The notes below the pieces were generated by a model. That model searched no databases. It saw only the letters and a program-made list of their open reading frames with translations, and was not told the origin of the DNA. A stretch of DNA of 64,000 bases, taken from assembly GCF_015277895.1 (NCBI RefSeq), contig NZ_CP063815.1, positions 1,116,001 through 1,180,000 on the forward strand, given 5' to 3'. The stretch's first letter is position 1. Each line of letters starts with the position of its first letter. Source of the DNA: Microbacterium abyssi. GTDB lineage: Bacteria > Actinomycetota > Actinomycetes > Actinomycetales > Microbacteriaceae. Shown here piece after piece: positions 35,263 to 43,624 of this stretch. Position numbers and translations under genes: made by a program.

Positions 35263-35678
35263 CCGGAAGCCTGCGCCGTGACGACGAAGGCAGCATCCTT
35301 CCGCTCCTTCTCGGCTACGTCGTGCTGGCCATCGCGGTGGTCGTCGTCTGCACGTGTGCCACCGACCTGTACATCGCCCAGAAGCGCCTGGATTCGCTGG
35401 CGGATGCCGCCGCGCTCGCCGGAGCGGACGGATTCACCCTCGTCGTCGAGGGCGAGGGCGTGCGCGCCGAGCTCACCGACGACGGCGTGCAGGATCAGGC
35501 GGCCGCGATCGTCTCGGCGATGGCATCCGGCACCCGGCTGGTATCGGCATCCGCTCCCGATGGGGTCTCGGCGCAGGTGACGGTCGCGACGCAATGGCAT
35601 CCGCCGCTCGTCTCAGCCTTCGTGCCCGCCGGAGTTCCCCTCGAGGCGACGGCGACCAGTCGCACCGCGCTGCGCTGA
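35259..35678 (+). CDS. TadG-like pilus assembly protein
   Basis: The 139-residue protein has DDEGSILPLLLGYVVLAIAV, a membrane-anchored N-terminus as in TadG-like proteins (Pfam family Tad), followed by DLYIAQKRLDSLADAAALAGADG, a signature of this group. It lacks the Glu+5 of true pseudopilins. It is the last gene of the Tad cluster and converges on the MFS gene 10 bases away. Confidence 0.8.
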   Translation: MTGSLRRDDEGSILPLLLGYVVLAIAVVVVCTCATDLYIAQKRLDSLADAAALAGADGFTLVVEGEGVRAELTDDGVQDQAAAIVSAMASGTRLVSASAPDGVSAQVTVATQWHPPLVSAFVPAGVPLEATATSRTALR

Positions 35679-35688
35679 TCGGCAGGGA

Positions 35689-36951
35689 TCAGCCGCGAGG
35701 ATCGCGGCGCGGACTGAACCGGGGGATCCAGCGGATGAACCCGAGCGCTCCCAGCATCCCGATCACGCCGACCATCGCGGACGCCGCCGAAAGCGAGGCG
35801 ATCGCGGTCACGCCCGACACGAGGAGGGGCGCGGCGGCGCCGCCGGCATCCGTCAATGTCCGCCACGACCCCAGGAACGGCGCCGGATCCTGCGCGGGCG
35901 CGACATCCGCCCCGAGCGTGAGCAGGATGCCGCTGGAGAGGCCGTTGCCGACGCCGAGCACCGCCGCCAGCATCCCGAACCACAGCACGGCCGCCTCACC
36001 GTCGTGCGTCAGCGACAGCACGAGGAACCCGGCGCCCATCAGCACCATCGCAGGCATGGCCGCCCACAGCCGGCCGAACCGGTCCATGACCTGACCGCTG
36101 GCGTAGAACAGGGCGAAGTCGATCGCGCCGGAGACGCCGACGACGAGTGCGATGGTCTGCGCGTCGAGACCGAGCGACACGCCCCACAGCGGCAGCACGA
36201 CCTGGCGGGCCGAGCGAACCGCCGACAGTGATGCCGCGGCCAGTCCGAGTCGGCCGAGCACACCGCGAAAACGCCACATCGTCGGGAAGATCCCGGCCCG
36301 CTCGAAGGTCGGGATCGTACCGCTCACGGGCTCACCGGAATCTTCCGCGAGCGCCGAGTGGTTCGTGACCGGTGGATTGGTCTTCTCCGGGTCCGGGCCG
36401 AACAGGACCAGCACGACCATGACCACGAGGCAGGCGAGGAAGAACCAGATAGCCGCATGCTCGTCGCCGAAGATCTGCAGCAGTGCCGCTGTGACGAAGG
36501 GGCCGACGAAGATCCCGAGACGGAAGCTGCCGCCCAGCAGCGACAGCGCCCTGGCCCGGAAGTCCAGCGGCACGCGCGTGGTCATGAAGGCGTGCCGCGC
36601 GAGCCCGAACGCTGCCGCGCAGAAACCGAGCAGGAACACGGATGCCGCGAACACCGCGATCACGGGTGCCAGCACCATCCCGATCACGGCGACCATCGAG
36701 ACGACGCCGGCGATGACCATGGTGAACCGCTCGCCGATCCGGGCGACGGCCCAGCCGGCCGGCAGATTGCCGCAGAGCTGACCGATGACGAGGGCGGAGG
36801 CGACCAGGGCTGCCGCCGCGACGTCGGCGCCCATGTTCGCCGCGATGACGGGGATCAGCGGGATGACGGCGCCCTCGCCCATCGAGAAGAGGATGGTGGG
36901 CAGGTACACCATCGGCCCGAACTGTCTCAGGACGGTCGATGCACTGCTCAC
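35689..36951 (-). CDS. MFS transporter
   Basis: About 420 residues with 12 membrane helices and the loop motif GWAVARIGERFTMVIAG between helices 2 and 3. A hydrophilic central loop (about residues 180-215) separates the halves. The open frame extends to ATG 37032, but that would overlap the divergent prfB start. TAGCGT at 36964-36959 ends 7 bases before GTG 36951, so I place the start there; GTG 36960 is the alternative. The substrate is unknown; the group includes many drug exporters. It converges with the Tad cluster. Confidence 0.85.
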   Translation of the reverse strand: MSSASTVLRQFGPMVYLPTILFSMGEGAVIPLIPVIAANMGADVAAAALVASALVIGQLCGNLPAGWAVARIGERFTMVIAGVVSMVAVIGMVLAPVIAVFAASVFLLGFCAAAFGLARHAFMTTRVPLDFRARALSLLGGSFRLGIFVGPFVTAALLQIFGDEHAAIWFFLACLVVMVVLVLFGPDPEKTNPPVTNHSALAEDSGEPVSGTIPTFERAGIFPTMWRFRGVLGRLGLAAASLSAVRSARQVVLPLWGVSLGLDAQTIALVVGVSGAIDFALFYASGQVMDRFGRLWAAMPAMVLMGAGFLVLSLTHDGEAAVLWFGMLAAVLGVGNGLSSGILLTLGADVAPAQDPAPFLGSWRTLTDAGGAAAPLLVSGVTAIASLSAASAMVGVIGMLGALGFIRWIPRFSPRRDPRG

Positions 36952-36958
36952 TATCGTC

Positions 36959-36964
36959 ACGCTA
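36959..36964 (-). promoter_or_regulatory. -10 hexamer deciding the MFS gene start
   Basis: TAGCGT read on the minus strand ends 7 bases before GTG 36951. This matches the spacing at more than 20 other genes in the window and favours GTG 36951 over the upstream in-frame starts. Confidence 0.5.
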
Positions 36965-37030
36965 CTCCGGATCGAGCCGTCGACCCGCAGGACCGCATCT
37001 CCCAGCTGATCCGCGATAGGCTGAGTCGTC

Positions 37031-38140
37031 ATGCTCGAACTCGATCTCTCCGCCGAAATTCAGGCGCTCAGGCACACATACGGCGACATCAGCGAGGTCG
37101 TCGACGTCACGCGACTCCAGGCCGACATCGCCCGGCTCAGCGAAGAGGCCGGCGCCCCCGATCTCTGGGACGACCCGGAGAAGGCGCAGAAGGTCACCAG
37201 CGCACTCAGCCACAAGCAGGCCGAGCTCAAGCGCGTGAACGACATCGGCCGGCGTCTGGACGACCTCGAGGTTCTCGTCGAGCTCGCCAACGAGATGGAG
37301 GACGAGGAGTCGGCAGCCGAGGCGCGCGCCGAGCTCACCGCTCTCACCGCGGTCATGAGCCAGCTCGAGGTCCAGACGCTGCTCGACGGCGAGTACGACG
37401 ACAGGAGTGCGATCATCACGATCCGCTCCGGCGCCGGCGGCGACGACGCGACCGACTTCGCCGAGATGCTCATGCGCATGTACCTGCGCTGGGCCGAGCA
37501 GCACAAGTACCCGGTCAAGGTGATGGACACCGCCTACGCCGAAGGCGCCGGGATCAAGTCCGCGACCTTCGAGATCGACGCGCCCTACGCCTTCGGCACG
37601 CTGTCGGTCGAGGCCGGCACGCACCGCCTGGCCCGCATCAGCCCGTTCGGCTCCGCCGACAAGCGCCAGACGAGCTTCGCCGCCGTCGAGGTCATCCCGC
37701 TGATGGAGGAGGCCACCGAGGTCGACATCCCGGAGAACGACATCCGGGTCGACGTCTTCCGCTCCTCGGGCCCCGGCGGGCAGTCGGTCAACACGACCGA
37801 CTCGGCCGTGCGCCTGACGCACCTGCCGACCGGCATCGTCGTGTCGATGCAGAACGAGAAGTCGCAGATCCAGAACCGCGCCGCCGCCATGCGCGTGCTG
37901 CAGACCCGCCTCCTGCTGCTGCAGAAGGAGGAGGAGGCCGCGAAGAAGAAGGAGCTCGCTGGCAACATCACCGCGAGCTGGGGCGACCAGATGCGCTCGT
38001 ACTTCCTCTACGGCCAGCAGCTCGTGAAGGACCTCCGCACCGGCCACGAGTCCGGCAACCCGGCGGCCGTGTTCGACGGCGATCTCGACGACTTCATCTC
38101 TGCGGGCATCCGCTGGCGCAAGCGTCCCGACGAGGACTGA
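37031..38140 (+). CDS. prfB: peptide chain release factor 2
   Basis: It terminates translation at UGA and UAA. The 369-residue protein has the SPF stop-codon recognition motif ([16 protein letters not shown]) and the GGQ motif ([17 protein letters not shown]) that triggers peptide release. The frame is uninterrupted, so there is no programmed +1 frameshift site of the E. coli type. TAGGCT at 37017-37022 ends 8 bases before ATG. It heads the conserved block prfB-ftsE-ftsX-smpB. Confidence 0.97.
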   Translation: MLELDLSAEIQALRHTYGDISEVVDVTRLQADIARLSEEAGAPDLWDDPEKAQKVTSALSHKQAELKRVNDIGRRLDDLEVLVELANEMEDEESAAEARAELTALTAVMSQLEVQTLLDGEYDDRSAIITIRSGAGGDDATDFAEMLMRMYLRWAEQHKYPVKVMDTAYAEGAGIKSATFEIDAPYAFGTLSVEAGTHRLARISPFGSADKRQTSFAAVEVIPLMEEATEVDIPENDIRVDVFRSSGPGGQSVNTTDSAVRLTHLPTGIVVSMQNEKSQIQNRAAAMRVLQTRLLLLQKEEEAAKKKELAGNITASWGDQMRSYFLYGQQLVKDLRTGHESGNPAAVFDGDLDDFISAGIRWRKRPDED

Positions 38141-38197
38141 CAGCCTCCGGGTGTCGCTCGCGGCCAGGCGCGTACCCGCGCTTAGGCTCATAAGGCC

Positions 38198-39169
38198 ATG
38201 ATTCGGTTCGAGAACGTCACCAAGCGCTACCGCGGCACGAAGAGGCCGGCTCTCGCCGGTGTCGACTTCGAAGTCCAGCGGGGCGAATTCGTCTTCCTCG
38301 TCGGAGCATCCGGATCGGGGAAGTCGTCCTGCCTCCGGCTGATCCTCCGCGAGGATGTGCCCACCTCCGGTCGCGTCGCCGTCCTCGGACGCGACCTGCG
38401 ATCGCTCGCGAACCGGAAGGCGCCGTACTTCCGCCGCCACATCGGCTCGGTGTTCCAGGACTTCCGGCTGCTGTCGTCCAAGACGGTGTTCCAGAACGTC
38501 GCATTCACGCTTCAGGTGACGGGCTCCTCGCGCGGTTTCGTGCAGCAGGCCGTTCCCGAGGCGCTCGCTTTGGTGGGCCTTGAGGGCAAAGAGAAGCGGA
38601 TGCCGCACGAACTGTCCGGCGGTGAGCAGCAGCGCGTCGCCATCGCGCGTGCGCTCGTCAACCGCCCGCAGGTGCTGCTCGCCGACGAGCCGACCGGAAA
38701 CCTCGACCCCGCGACCTCCGTCGACATCATGCAGCTGCTCGCGCGCATCAACGCCGGCGGCACCACCGTGCTGATGGCGACGCACGAGGCGGCCTTCGTC
38801 GACCAGATGCGCCGCCGGGTCATCGAGCTCAAGAACGGCGAAATGGTCCGCGACGAGACGCACGGCGGCTACGGTGATCGTTCGATGATCCCGCAGCTCA
38901 CGCCCGAGCAGGAGCGCGGAGCCGCCGCGACGGCCGCGCTCACGGCCGTGCAGGAGGTGCAGCGGCAGACGGAGTCGCTCCAGCCGCTCACCGCAGACAT
39001 GATCGCGTCGATGAAGGCCGCGCGAGACGCGCAGCCGCCGGCGGAGCCGCCCGCTCCTCGTACGCATCCGGTCGTCCTGCCGGAGGTCGATGTCGCCGAG
39101 CTCGGCGTCGCCGACCGTCTCGGGCTGTCCGCGGCCGATGACGACGAGGAAGTGGGGCCGACCTCGTGA
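38198..39169 (+). CDS. ftsE: cell division ATP-binding protein FtsE with long C-terminal extension
   Basis: The 323-residue protein has Walker [10 protein letters not shown], signature [15 protein letters not shown] and Walker [14 protein letters not shown] in the first 220 residues. The remaining 100 or so residues are polar, Ala/Pro/Glu-rich and probably disordered, an extension beyond the usual length of about 230. With FtsX it couples ATP hydrolysis to activation of cell wall hydrolases at the septum. TAGGCT at 38183-38188 ends 9 bases before ATG. Confidence 0.95.
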   Translation: MIRFENVTKRYRGTKRPALAGVDFEVQRGEFVFLVGASGSGKSSCLRLILREDVPTSGRVAVLGRDLRSLANRKAPYFRRHIGSVFQDFRLLSSKTVFQNVAFTLQVTGSSRGFVQQAVPEALALVGLEGKEKRMPHELSGGEQQRVAIARALVNRPQVLLADEPTGNLDPATSVDIMQLLARINAGGTTVLMATHEAAFVDQMRRRVIELKNGEMVRDETHGGYGDRSMIPQLTPEQERGAAATAALTAVQEVQRQTESLQPLTADMIASMKAARDAQPPAEPPAPRTHPVVLPEVDVAELGVADRLGLSAADDDEEVGPTS

Positions 39170-40077
39170 GGGTGGGACTGATTCTGATGGAGGCCCTCGG
39201 CGGCCTTCGTCGCAACATCTCGATGGTGATCTCCGTCGTGCTCGTGACCTTCGTGTCGCTGACCTTCGTCGGTGCTGCGATCCTCATGCAGGGGCAGATC
39301 AGCACGATGCGCGGCTACTGGACGGAGCGTGCGCAGGTCTCGGTCTCGATGTGCTCCACAGTCTCGACGGCCGAAACATGTCTCGACGGCGCGGCCACCG
39401 AGGACCAGCGCGATGAGGTCAAGGCCGAACTCGAAGGCGACGCGCTGGGCTCGCTCATCAGCAACCTCCGGTTCGAGACCAAGGAGGAGGCGTACGCGAA
39501 CATCACCGAGCTGCTCGGCGAACAGGCGAGCGTGCTCACGGAGGAGCAGATGTCGGAGAGCTTCTACGTCACGCTCAAGGATCCGACGCAGTCCCAGGTG
39601 ATCGTCGAGGCGTTCTCCGGTGTCGCCGGAGTCGAGGAGGTGCGCGATCAGCTCCAGTACCTGGACCCGCTGTTCTCGGCGCTGACGGTCGCCACCTACA
39701 TCGCGGTCGGCATCGCCGTTCTCATGCTCATCGCCGCGGTGCTCCTCATCGCTACGACCATCCGCCTGTCGGCCTATGCGCGCCGCAAGGAGATCGGGAT
39801 CATGCGTCTGGTGGGCGCATCGAACCGCTTCATCCAGACGCCGTTCGTGCTCGAGGGCGTGTTCGCCGCGTTCCTCGGGTCCGCGCTCGCGAGCGGCGCC
39901 GTGATCCTCGGCATGCACTTCGGCGTCGACGGCTACCTGAAGGGACGGGTGCCGTTCATCACCACGTGGGTGAGCATGCAGGACGCCCTCGTCGTCGTGC
40001 CGATCCTCATCGCGATCGGCGTCGTCCTCGCCGCACTCTCGGCCGGCTTCGCGATCCGCCGCTGGTTGCGCACGTAG
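39166..40077 (+). CDS. ftsX: cell division membrane protein FtsX
   Basis: The 303-residue protein has four membrane helices (about 22-43, 183-207, 230-255 and 278-298) with a large extracytoplasmic domain between the first two. This domain contains a cysteine pair (SMCSTVSTAETCLDG) that could be disulphide-bonded. The start is GTG 39166, overlapping the ftsE stop (GTGA). It relays the FtsE signal to a peptidoglycan hydrolase. Confidence 0.95.
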   Translation: MRVGLILMEALGGLRRNISMVISVVLVTFVSLTFVGAAILMQGQISTMRGYWTERAQVSVSMCSTVSTAETCLDGAATEDQRDEVKAELEGDALGSLISNLRFETKEEAYANITELLGEQASVLTEEQMSESFYVTLKDPTQSQVIVEAFSGVAGVEEVRDQLQYLDPLFSALTVATYIAVGIAVLMLIAAVLLIATTIRLSAYARRKEIGIMRLVGASNRFIQTPFVLEGVFAAFLGSALASGAVILGMHFGVDGYLKGRVPFITTWVSMQDALVVVPILIAIGVVLAALSAGFAIRRWLRT

Positions 40078-40152
40078 CATCCGCTCTGAGCGGGCGCGCT
40101 GCTGTTGTAGGGTGGAGGGCTGGCCGTACGACGGGATACACAGGAGAGAAAC

Positions 40153-40629
40153 ATGCCCAGGGAACGCGGGGAGAAGGTCATCGCGACCAATCGTCGCGCC
40201 CGTCACGACTACAACATCGAGAAGTCGTACGAGGCGGGTCTGGTGCTCACCGGCACCGAGGTGAAGTCGCTGCGCCAGGGGCGCGCGAACCTGTCGGACG
40301 GGTACGCGTACATCAAGGGCAAGGAGATCTTCCTCGACGCCGTCCACATCCCGGAGTACTCGCAGGGGCACTGGACGAACCACTCAGCCAAGCGCATCCG
40401 CAAGCTCCTGATGCATCGCGAGGAGATCCAGAAGCTCGAACACGCGGTTTCCGCCGGCGGCTACACGCTCGTGCCGCTCAAGCTCTACTTCCTCGACGGC
40501 CGTGCGAAGGTCGAGATCGCTCTGGCCAAGGGAAAGCGCGAGTTCGACAAGCGCCAGACGCTCCGCGAGCGACAGGACACCCGCGAGGCCGAGCGCGCCA
40601 TGCGGCTGCGCAACCGCATGGGGGAGTAG
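40153..40629 (+). CDS. smpB: SsrA-binding protein SmpB
   Basis: It binds tmRNA and rescues stalled ribosomes. The 158-residue protein begins [18 protein letters not shown], then [33 protein letters not shown] and the basic C-terminal tail ([24 protein letters not shown]). ATG 40153 has AGGAGAG upstream. The tmRNA gene itself is not found in this window. Confidence 0.97.
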   Translation: MPRERGEKVIATNRRARHDYNIEKSYEAGLVLTGTEVKSLRQGRANLSDGYAYIKGKEIFLDAVHIPEYSQGHWTNHSAKRIRKLLMHREEIQKLEHAVSAGGYTLVPLKLYFLDGRAKVEIALAKGKREFDKRQTLRERQDTREAERAMRLRNRMGE

Positions 40630-40632
40630 TCC

Positions 40633-42495
40633 TCAGGGCGAAGGGGTGAACCCGAACGCCCGCCCGAGGAACGCCAGTTCTCGCTCCAGCGCGTCGACGA
40701 TCGTCTCCGCCCGGCGGAACCCGTGGCCTTCACCCGGATACAGCACGTACTCGTGCGGGATGCCGCGTGCCGCCAGCGCGTCGCGGATGGCCTCGGACTG
40801 CGACGGGGGCACGACCCGGTCGTCCTCGCCCTGCAGGAGCAGCACCGGCACGTCGATCCTGTCGGCGTGGGTGAGCGGTGACCGATCGATGTACACCTGC
40901 TCGGCTTCGGGCAACGGGCCGACGAGCCCGTCGATGTAGTGCTTCTCGAAGTCGTGCGAGTCCCGCGCCAGCATCCGCAGATCGGTGACGCCGTACCGGC
41001 TGATGCCGGCCGCGAACACTCCTCCGCGCACCAGAGCCGACAGCACGGTCCAGCCGCCCGCCGATCCGCCGCGGATCGCGATCCGCGCGGGGTCGGCGCG
41101 TCCGGACTCGGCGAGACCGCGCGCGGCGGCCAGCACGTCGTCGACGTCGACGACGCCCCACTGTCCATCGAGCCGCTCCCGGTAGTCACGGCCGTAGCCT
41201 GTGGAGCCTCCGTAATTGACGTCGAGCACGCCGATGCCCCGACTCGTGTAGTAGGCGATGGCGGCGGATGCCGCACCGGCAACGTGGGCAGTGGGCCCGC
41301 CGTGCACGAACACGATGTAGGGCGGCAGCTCTCCGTCGGGGGCGGATGCGTCGGGGTTCGCGGGCGCGAAGTCGAAGGCGTGCACAGGTCCGTGAGCACC
41401 GTCGATAGTGAGCTGTTCTGCCGGCGGCATCCAGTCGGGAGGCGTCGGTGCGCCGCCGCGGATGCGCGTGACCTTGCCGGAGTCGACGTCCACGCTCCAG
41501 AGCCCGGCACTGACGCCCGAGCCTCCGCCGGACAGCAGCACACGCGTGCCATCGACATCGTCGACGCTGACGTGGGCGCCGGCGGGGACGTCGAGCATGC
41601 GGGCGGTGCCGTCGGTGTCGATCACGACGATCTCATCGGACCCGTTCGTGCGCACCGCGACGATACGGCCATCGGCGAGCGGCTGGAACCAGCGGTTGCC
41701 GAGGACCCACAGGCCGTAGCCGGTGTCGGCGTCGGTGGACGTCAGTGCGGTGGCATCCGAGACTCGCTCGAGCCCGTCCAGGGCGATGCGCTGCAGCTGC
41801 CAGCGTCCACTCGGGTCGTCGGCATACACGAGCTCGGTGTCGCTCAGCCACTCCGGCTGCAGCGCCGCACGAGTCGGAGTGGACGCGATGGTGTCGCCTT
41901 CGAGGCCGGCCACGTGCAGCTGCGCGAGCTGCCACGGCATGTGCCGGTCGCTCCACTGCACCCACGCGATGCGCTCGCCGTCGGGGGAGAGTGCAGGATG
42001 CGCGACGAACCCGGACGTCGCGACGATCACGGTCGCCTCGCCACCGTCGGTGGGTATCTCGATGATCGACCGCCGGTGCTGCGCGCCGGTCAGGTCCTCT
42101 CTGATCGCCAGCAGACGCCCACTCTGCACCCGCAGCCCGCCGTGGTTCGGTCCGGGCGCGGTCAGCGGTTCGGGTTCGCCGCCGCGCGGCATCCGGTACA
42201 CCCGCTGATCGCCGGCGTCGACGAAGAACAGCGTTCCTTCGTCGTCCACGGTCCACGCTCCGCCGCCGTACTCGTGCACGCGAGATCGCGCGCTCCACGG
42301 CTCCGGGAGCAGCACGTCGCCGGACGAGCTCCGTACCGTCACGCGCCCGCCCTCTGCCGGCACCGATTCACCCCACCAGATCTCGTCGCCGACGAAGCGG
42401 GCGCCGTCTATGCGGGGCGCGGAGGAGGCGATGTCGGCGGCGGCGAACGGCGAGGACCATGTTCCAAAGGGCGAAGTTCCGTACGGCTGGGGCAT
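40633..42495 (-). CDS. S9-family (prolyl oligopeptidase-like) serine peptidase
   Basis: The 620-residue cytoplasmic protein has an N-terminal beta-propeller (about 30-370, with repeats such as HPALSPDGERIAWVQWSD) and a C-terminal alpha/beta hydrolase domain. The catalytic triad is Ser478 (RGGSAGG), Asp559 (GEDDRVV) and His591 (EGHGF). It should cut short peptides, as dipeptidyl or acylaminoacyl peptidases do. TAGGCT at 42507-42502 ends 6 bases before ATG. It converges with smpB and is divergent from metF. Confidence 0.92.
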   Translation of the reverse strand: MPQPYGTSPFGTWSSPFAAADIASSAPRIDGARFVGDEIWWGESVPAEGGRVTVRSSSGDVLLPEPWSARSRVHEYGGGAWTVDDEGTLFFVDAGDQRVYRMPRGGEPEPLTAPGPNHGGLRVQSGRLLAIREDLTGAQHRRSIIEIPTDGGEATVIVATSGFVAHPALSPDGERIAWVQWSDRHMPWQLAQLHVAGLEGDTIASTPTRAALQPEWLSDTELVYADDPSGRWQLQRIALDGLERVSDATALTSTDADTGYGLWVLGNRWFQPLADGRIVAVRTNGSDEIVVIDTDGTARMLDVPAGAHVSVDDVDGTRVLLSGGGSGVSAGLWSVDVDSGKVTRIRGGAPTPPDWMPPAEQLTIDGAHGPVHAFDFAPANPDASAPDGELPPYIVFVHGGPTAHVAGAASAAIAYYTSRGIGVLDVNYGGSTGYGRDYRERLDGQWGVVDVDDVLAAARGLAESGRADPARIAIRGGSAGGWTVLSALVRGGVFAAGISRYGVTDLRMLARDSHDFEKHYIDGLVGPLPEAEQVYIDRSPLTHADRIDVPVLLLQGEDDRVVPPSQSEAIRDALAARGIPHEYVLYPGEGHGFRRAETIVDALERELAFLGRAFGFTPSP

Positions 42496-42522
42496 GGCTC
42501 GAGCCTATGCCGGGATCTCTGA

Positions 42523-42558
42523 CACACGACGTCACACGGGTACACACGCGGTCACAGA
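42523..42558. promoter_or_regulatory. four direct repeats at 10-bp spacing upstream of metF
   Basis: CACACG occurs at 42523-42528, 42533-42538 and 42543-42548, and CACAGA at 42553-42558, each exactly 10 bases apart, so all face the same side of the helix. They lie 60-95 bases upstream of the metF ATG and 28 bases upstream of the S9 peptidase start. This looks like an array for a cooperative regulator of methionine genes; no known regulator motif matches. Confidence 0.45.
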
Positions 42559-42617
42559 GGGTGCGGCGGATGCCTGCGCGTTCTACCGTCGTGGCCAGCC
42601 CACCTGTCAGGAGAGAG

Positions 42618-43601
42618 ATGCCACCCGAGTTCGCGACGCTCGACAGCTCCCGCGTGCCCTTCTCCTTCGAGCTGTATCCGCCGCGCTCCGCCTCGAGCGA
42701 AGAGTCGCTGCACGAGACCATCCACCGGCTCGCGGATGCCGGTCCCGACTTCATCTCCGTCACCTACGGCGCAGGGGGATCGACGGGCGGCCGGTCGCTC
42801 GAGGTGCTCCGCTTCATCCGCGAGAACACCGACGTCGAGCCGCTGGCGCACCTGACCTGCGTCGGCAACACCTACGCCGGTGCGGCCGCGCTCATCCGCG
42901 AGTTCCTGGATGCCGGCATCCTGAGCTTCCTCGCCCTCCGCGGCGATCCGCCTGCCGGCCGGACAGAGCCCTTCCTCGGCGATCCGCCTGCCGGCCGGAC
43001 AGAGCCCTTCCTCGGCGACCTGGAGACGTCGGCGCAGCTCGTGCAGCTGATCGGCCGCGTGCAGGCCGAGCGCGTCCCGTACGAGGAGACGCCGATCCCC
43101 GGGCTTCCCGGCGCCGCACGCATCACCAGCCGCCGCCACGTCAACATCGCCGTCGCCGCCTTTCCGAACGGGCATCCGCGGGCCACGCATCGAACGCAGG
43201 ACGTCGAGGCGCTCCTGGCCAAGCAGGCGGCCGGGGCCACCTTCGCGATCACGCAGCTGTTCTTCCACTCCGACGACTACTCCGCGTTCGTCGAACGCGC
43301 CCGCGCAGCCGGAGCGACGATCCCCATCCTCCCCGGCATCATGCCGATCACGTCGCCCGCGCGACTCGCCCGTGTGCTCGAGCTGACCGGTGAGGATCTG
43401 CCCAGCGAACTCGCCATCGCGCTGGAGATCGAGCCGACCGCCGAGGGCCGACGCGAGATCGGCATCGAGTGGGCCGCCCGCCTCACCCGAGAGGTCGTCG
43501 CCGCCGGTGCCCCCGGCGTGCACCTGTACGCGTTCAATCAGCACGAAACCGTCCTCACCGTCCTCGCCGAGGCGGGCCTGCTGCCCGCACTGCGTTCGTA
43601 G
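42618..43601 (+). CDS. metF: 5,10-methylenetetrahydrofolate reductase with internal 12-residue duplication
   Basis: It makes 5-methyl-THF, the methyl donor for methionine synthesis by MetE downstream. The 327-residue TIM-barrel flavoprotein has SFELYPPRSASSEE, VTYGAGGST, HLTCVGNT, the LRGD motif near residue 107, QLFF and HLYAFNQHE. Residues 109-120 (GDPPAGRTEPFL) are repeated exactly at 121-132 through an in-frame 36-bp tandem duplication beginning at the LRGD aspartate. Without the second copy the length would be 315. ATG 42618 follows CAGGAGAG, a good ribosome-binding site; a longer upstream frame is rejected. Confidence 0.95.
   Translation: MPPEFATLDSSRVPFSFELYPPRSASSEESLHETIHRLADAGPDFISVTYGAGGSTGGRSLEVLRFIRENTDVEPLAHLTCVGNTYAGAAALIREFLDAGILSFLALRGDPPAGRTEPFLGDPPAGRTEPFLGDLETSAQLVQLIGRVQAERVPYEETPIPGLPGAARITSRRHVNIAVAAFPNGHPRATHRTQDVEALLAKQAAGATFAITQLFFHSDDYSAFVERARAAGATIPILPGIMPITSPARLARVLELTGEDLPSELAIALEIEPTAEGRREIGIEWAARLTREVVAAGAPGVHLYAFNQHETVLTVLAEAGLLPALRS
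42942..43013 (+). repeat. exact 36-bp tandem duplication inside metF
   Basis: Copy 1 spans 42942-42977 and copy 2 spans 42978-43013. The two copies are identical, so the event is recent or the sequence is under conversion. The next bases (GGCGA) match the start of the unit, which provides microhomology for slippage. The reading frame is kept. Confidence 0.97.
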
Positions 43602-43624
43602 ATCCACCCCGAAAGGAACACACC

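Noticed and set aside
37031..37200. Programmed +1 frameshift in prfB
   Set aside because: The reading frame is continuous through the region where the E. coli site would be, with no in-frame TGA, so no frameshift is needed.
40630..40632. tmRNA (ssrA) next to smpB
   Set aside because: The S9 peptidase gene ends 3 bases after smpB, and no tmRNA-like sequence with a tRNA-Ala-like 3' end is present.
42496..42617. Cobalamin or SAM riboswitch before metF-metE
   Set aside because: Only 122 bases separate the divergent starts, and I see no B12-box or SAM-type core; direct repeats occupy the region instead.
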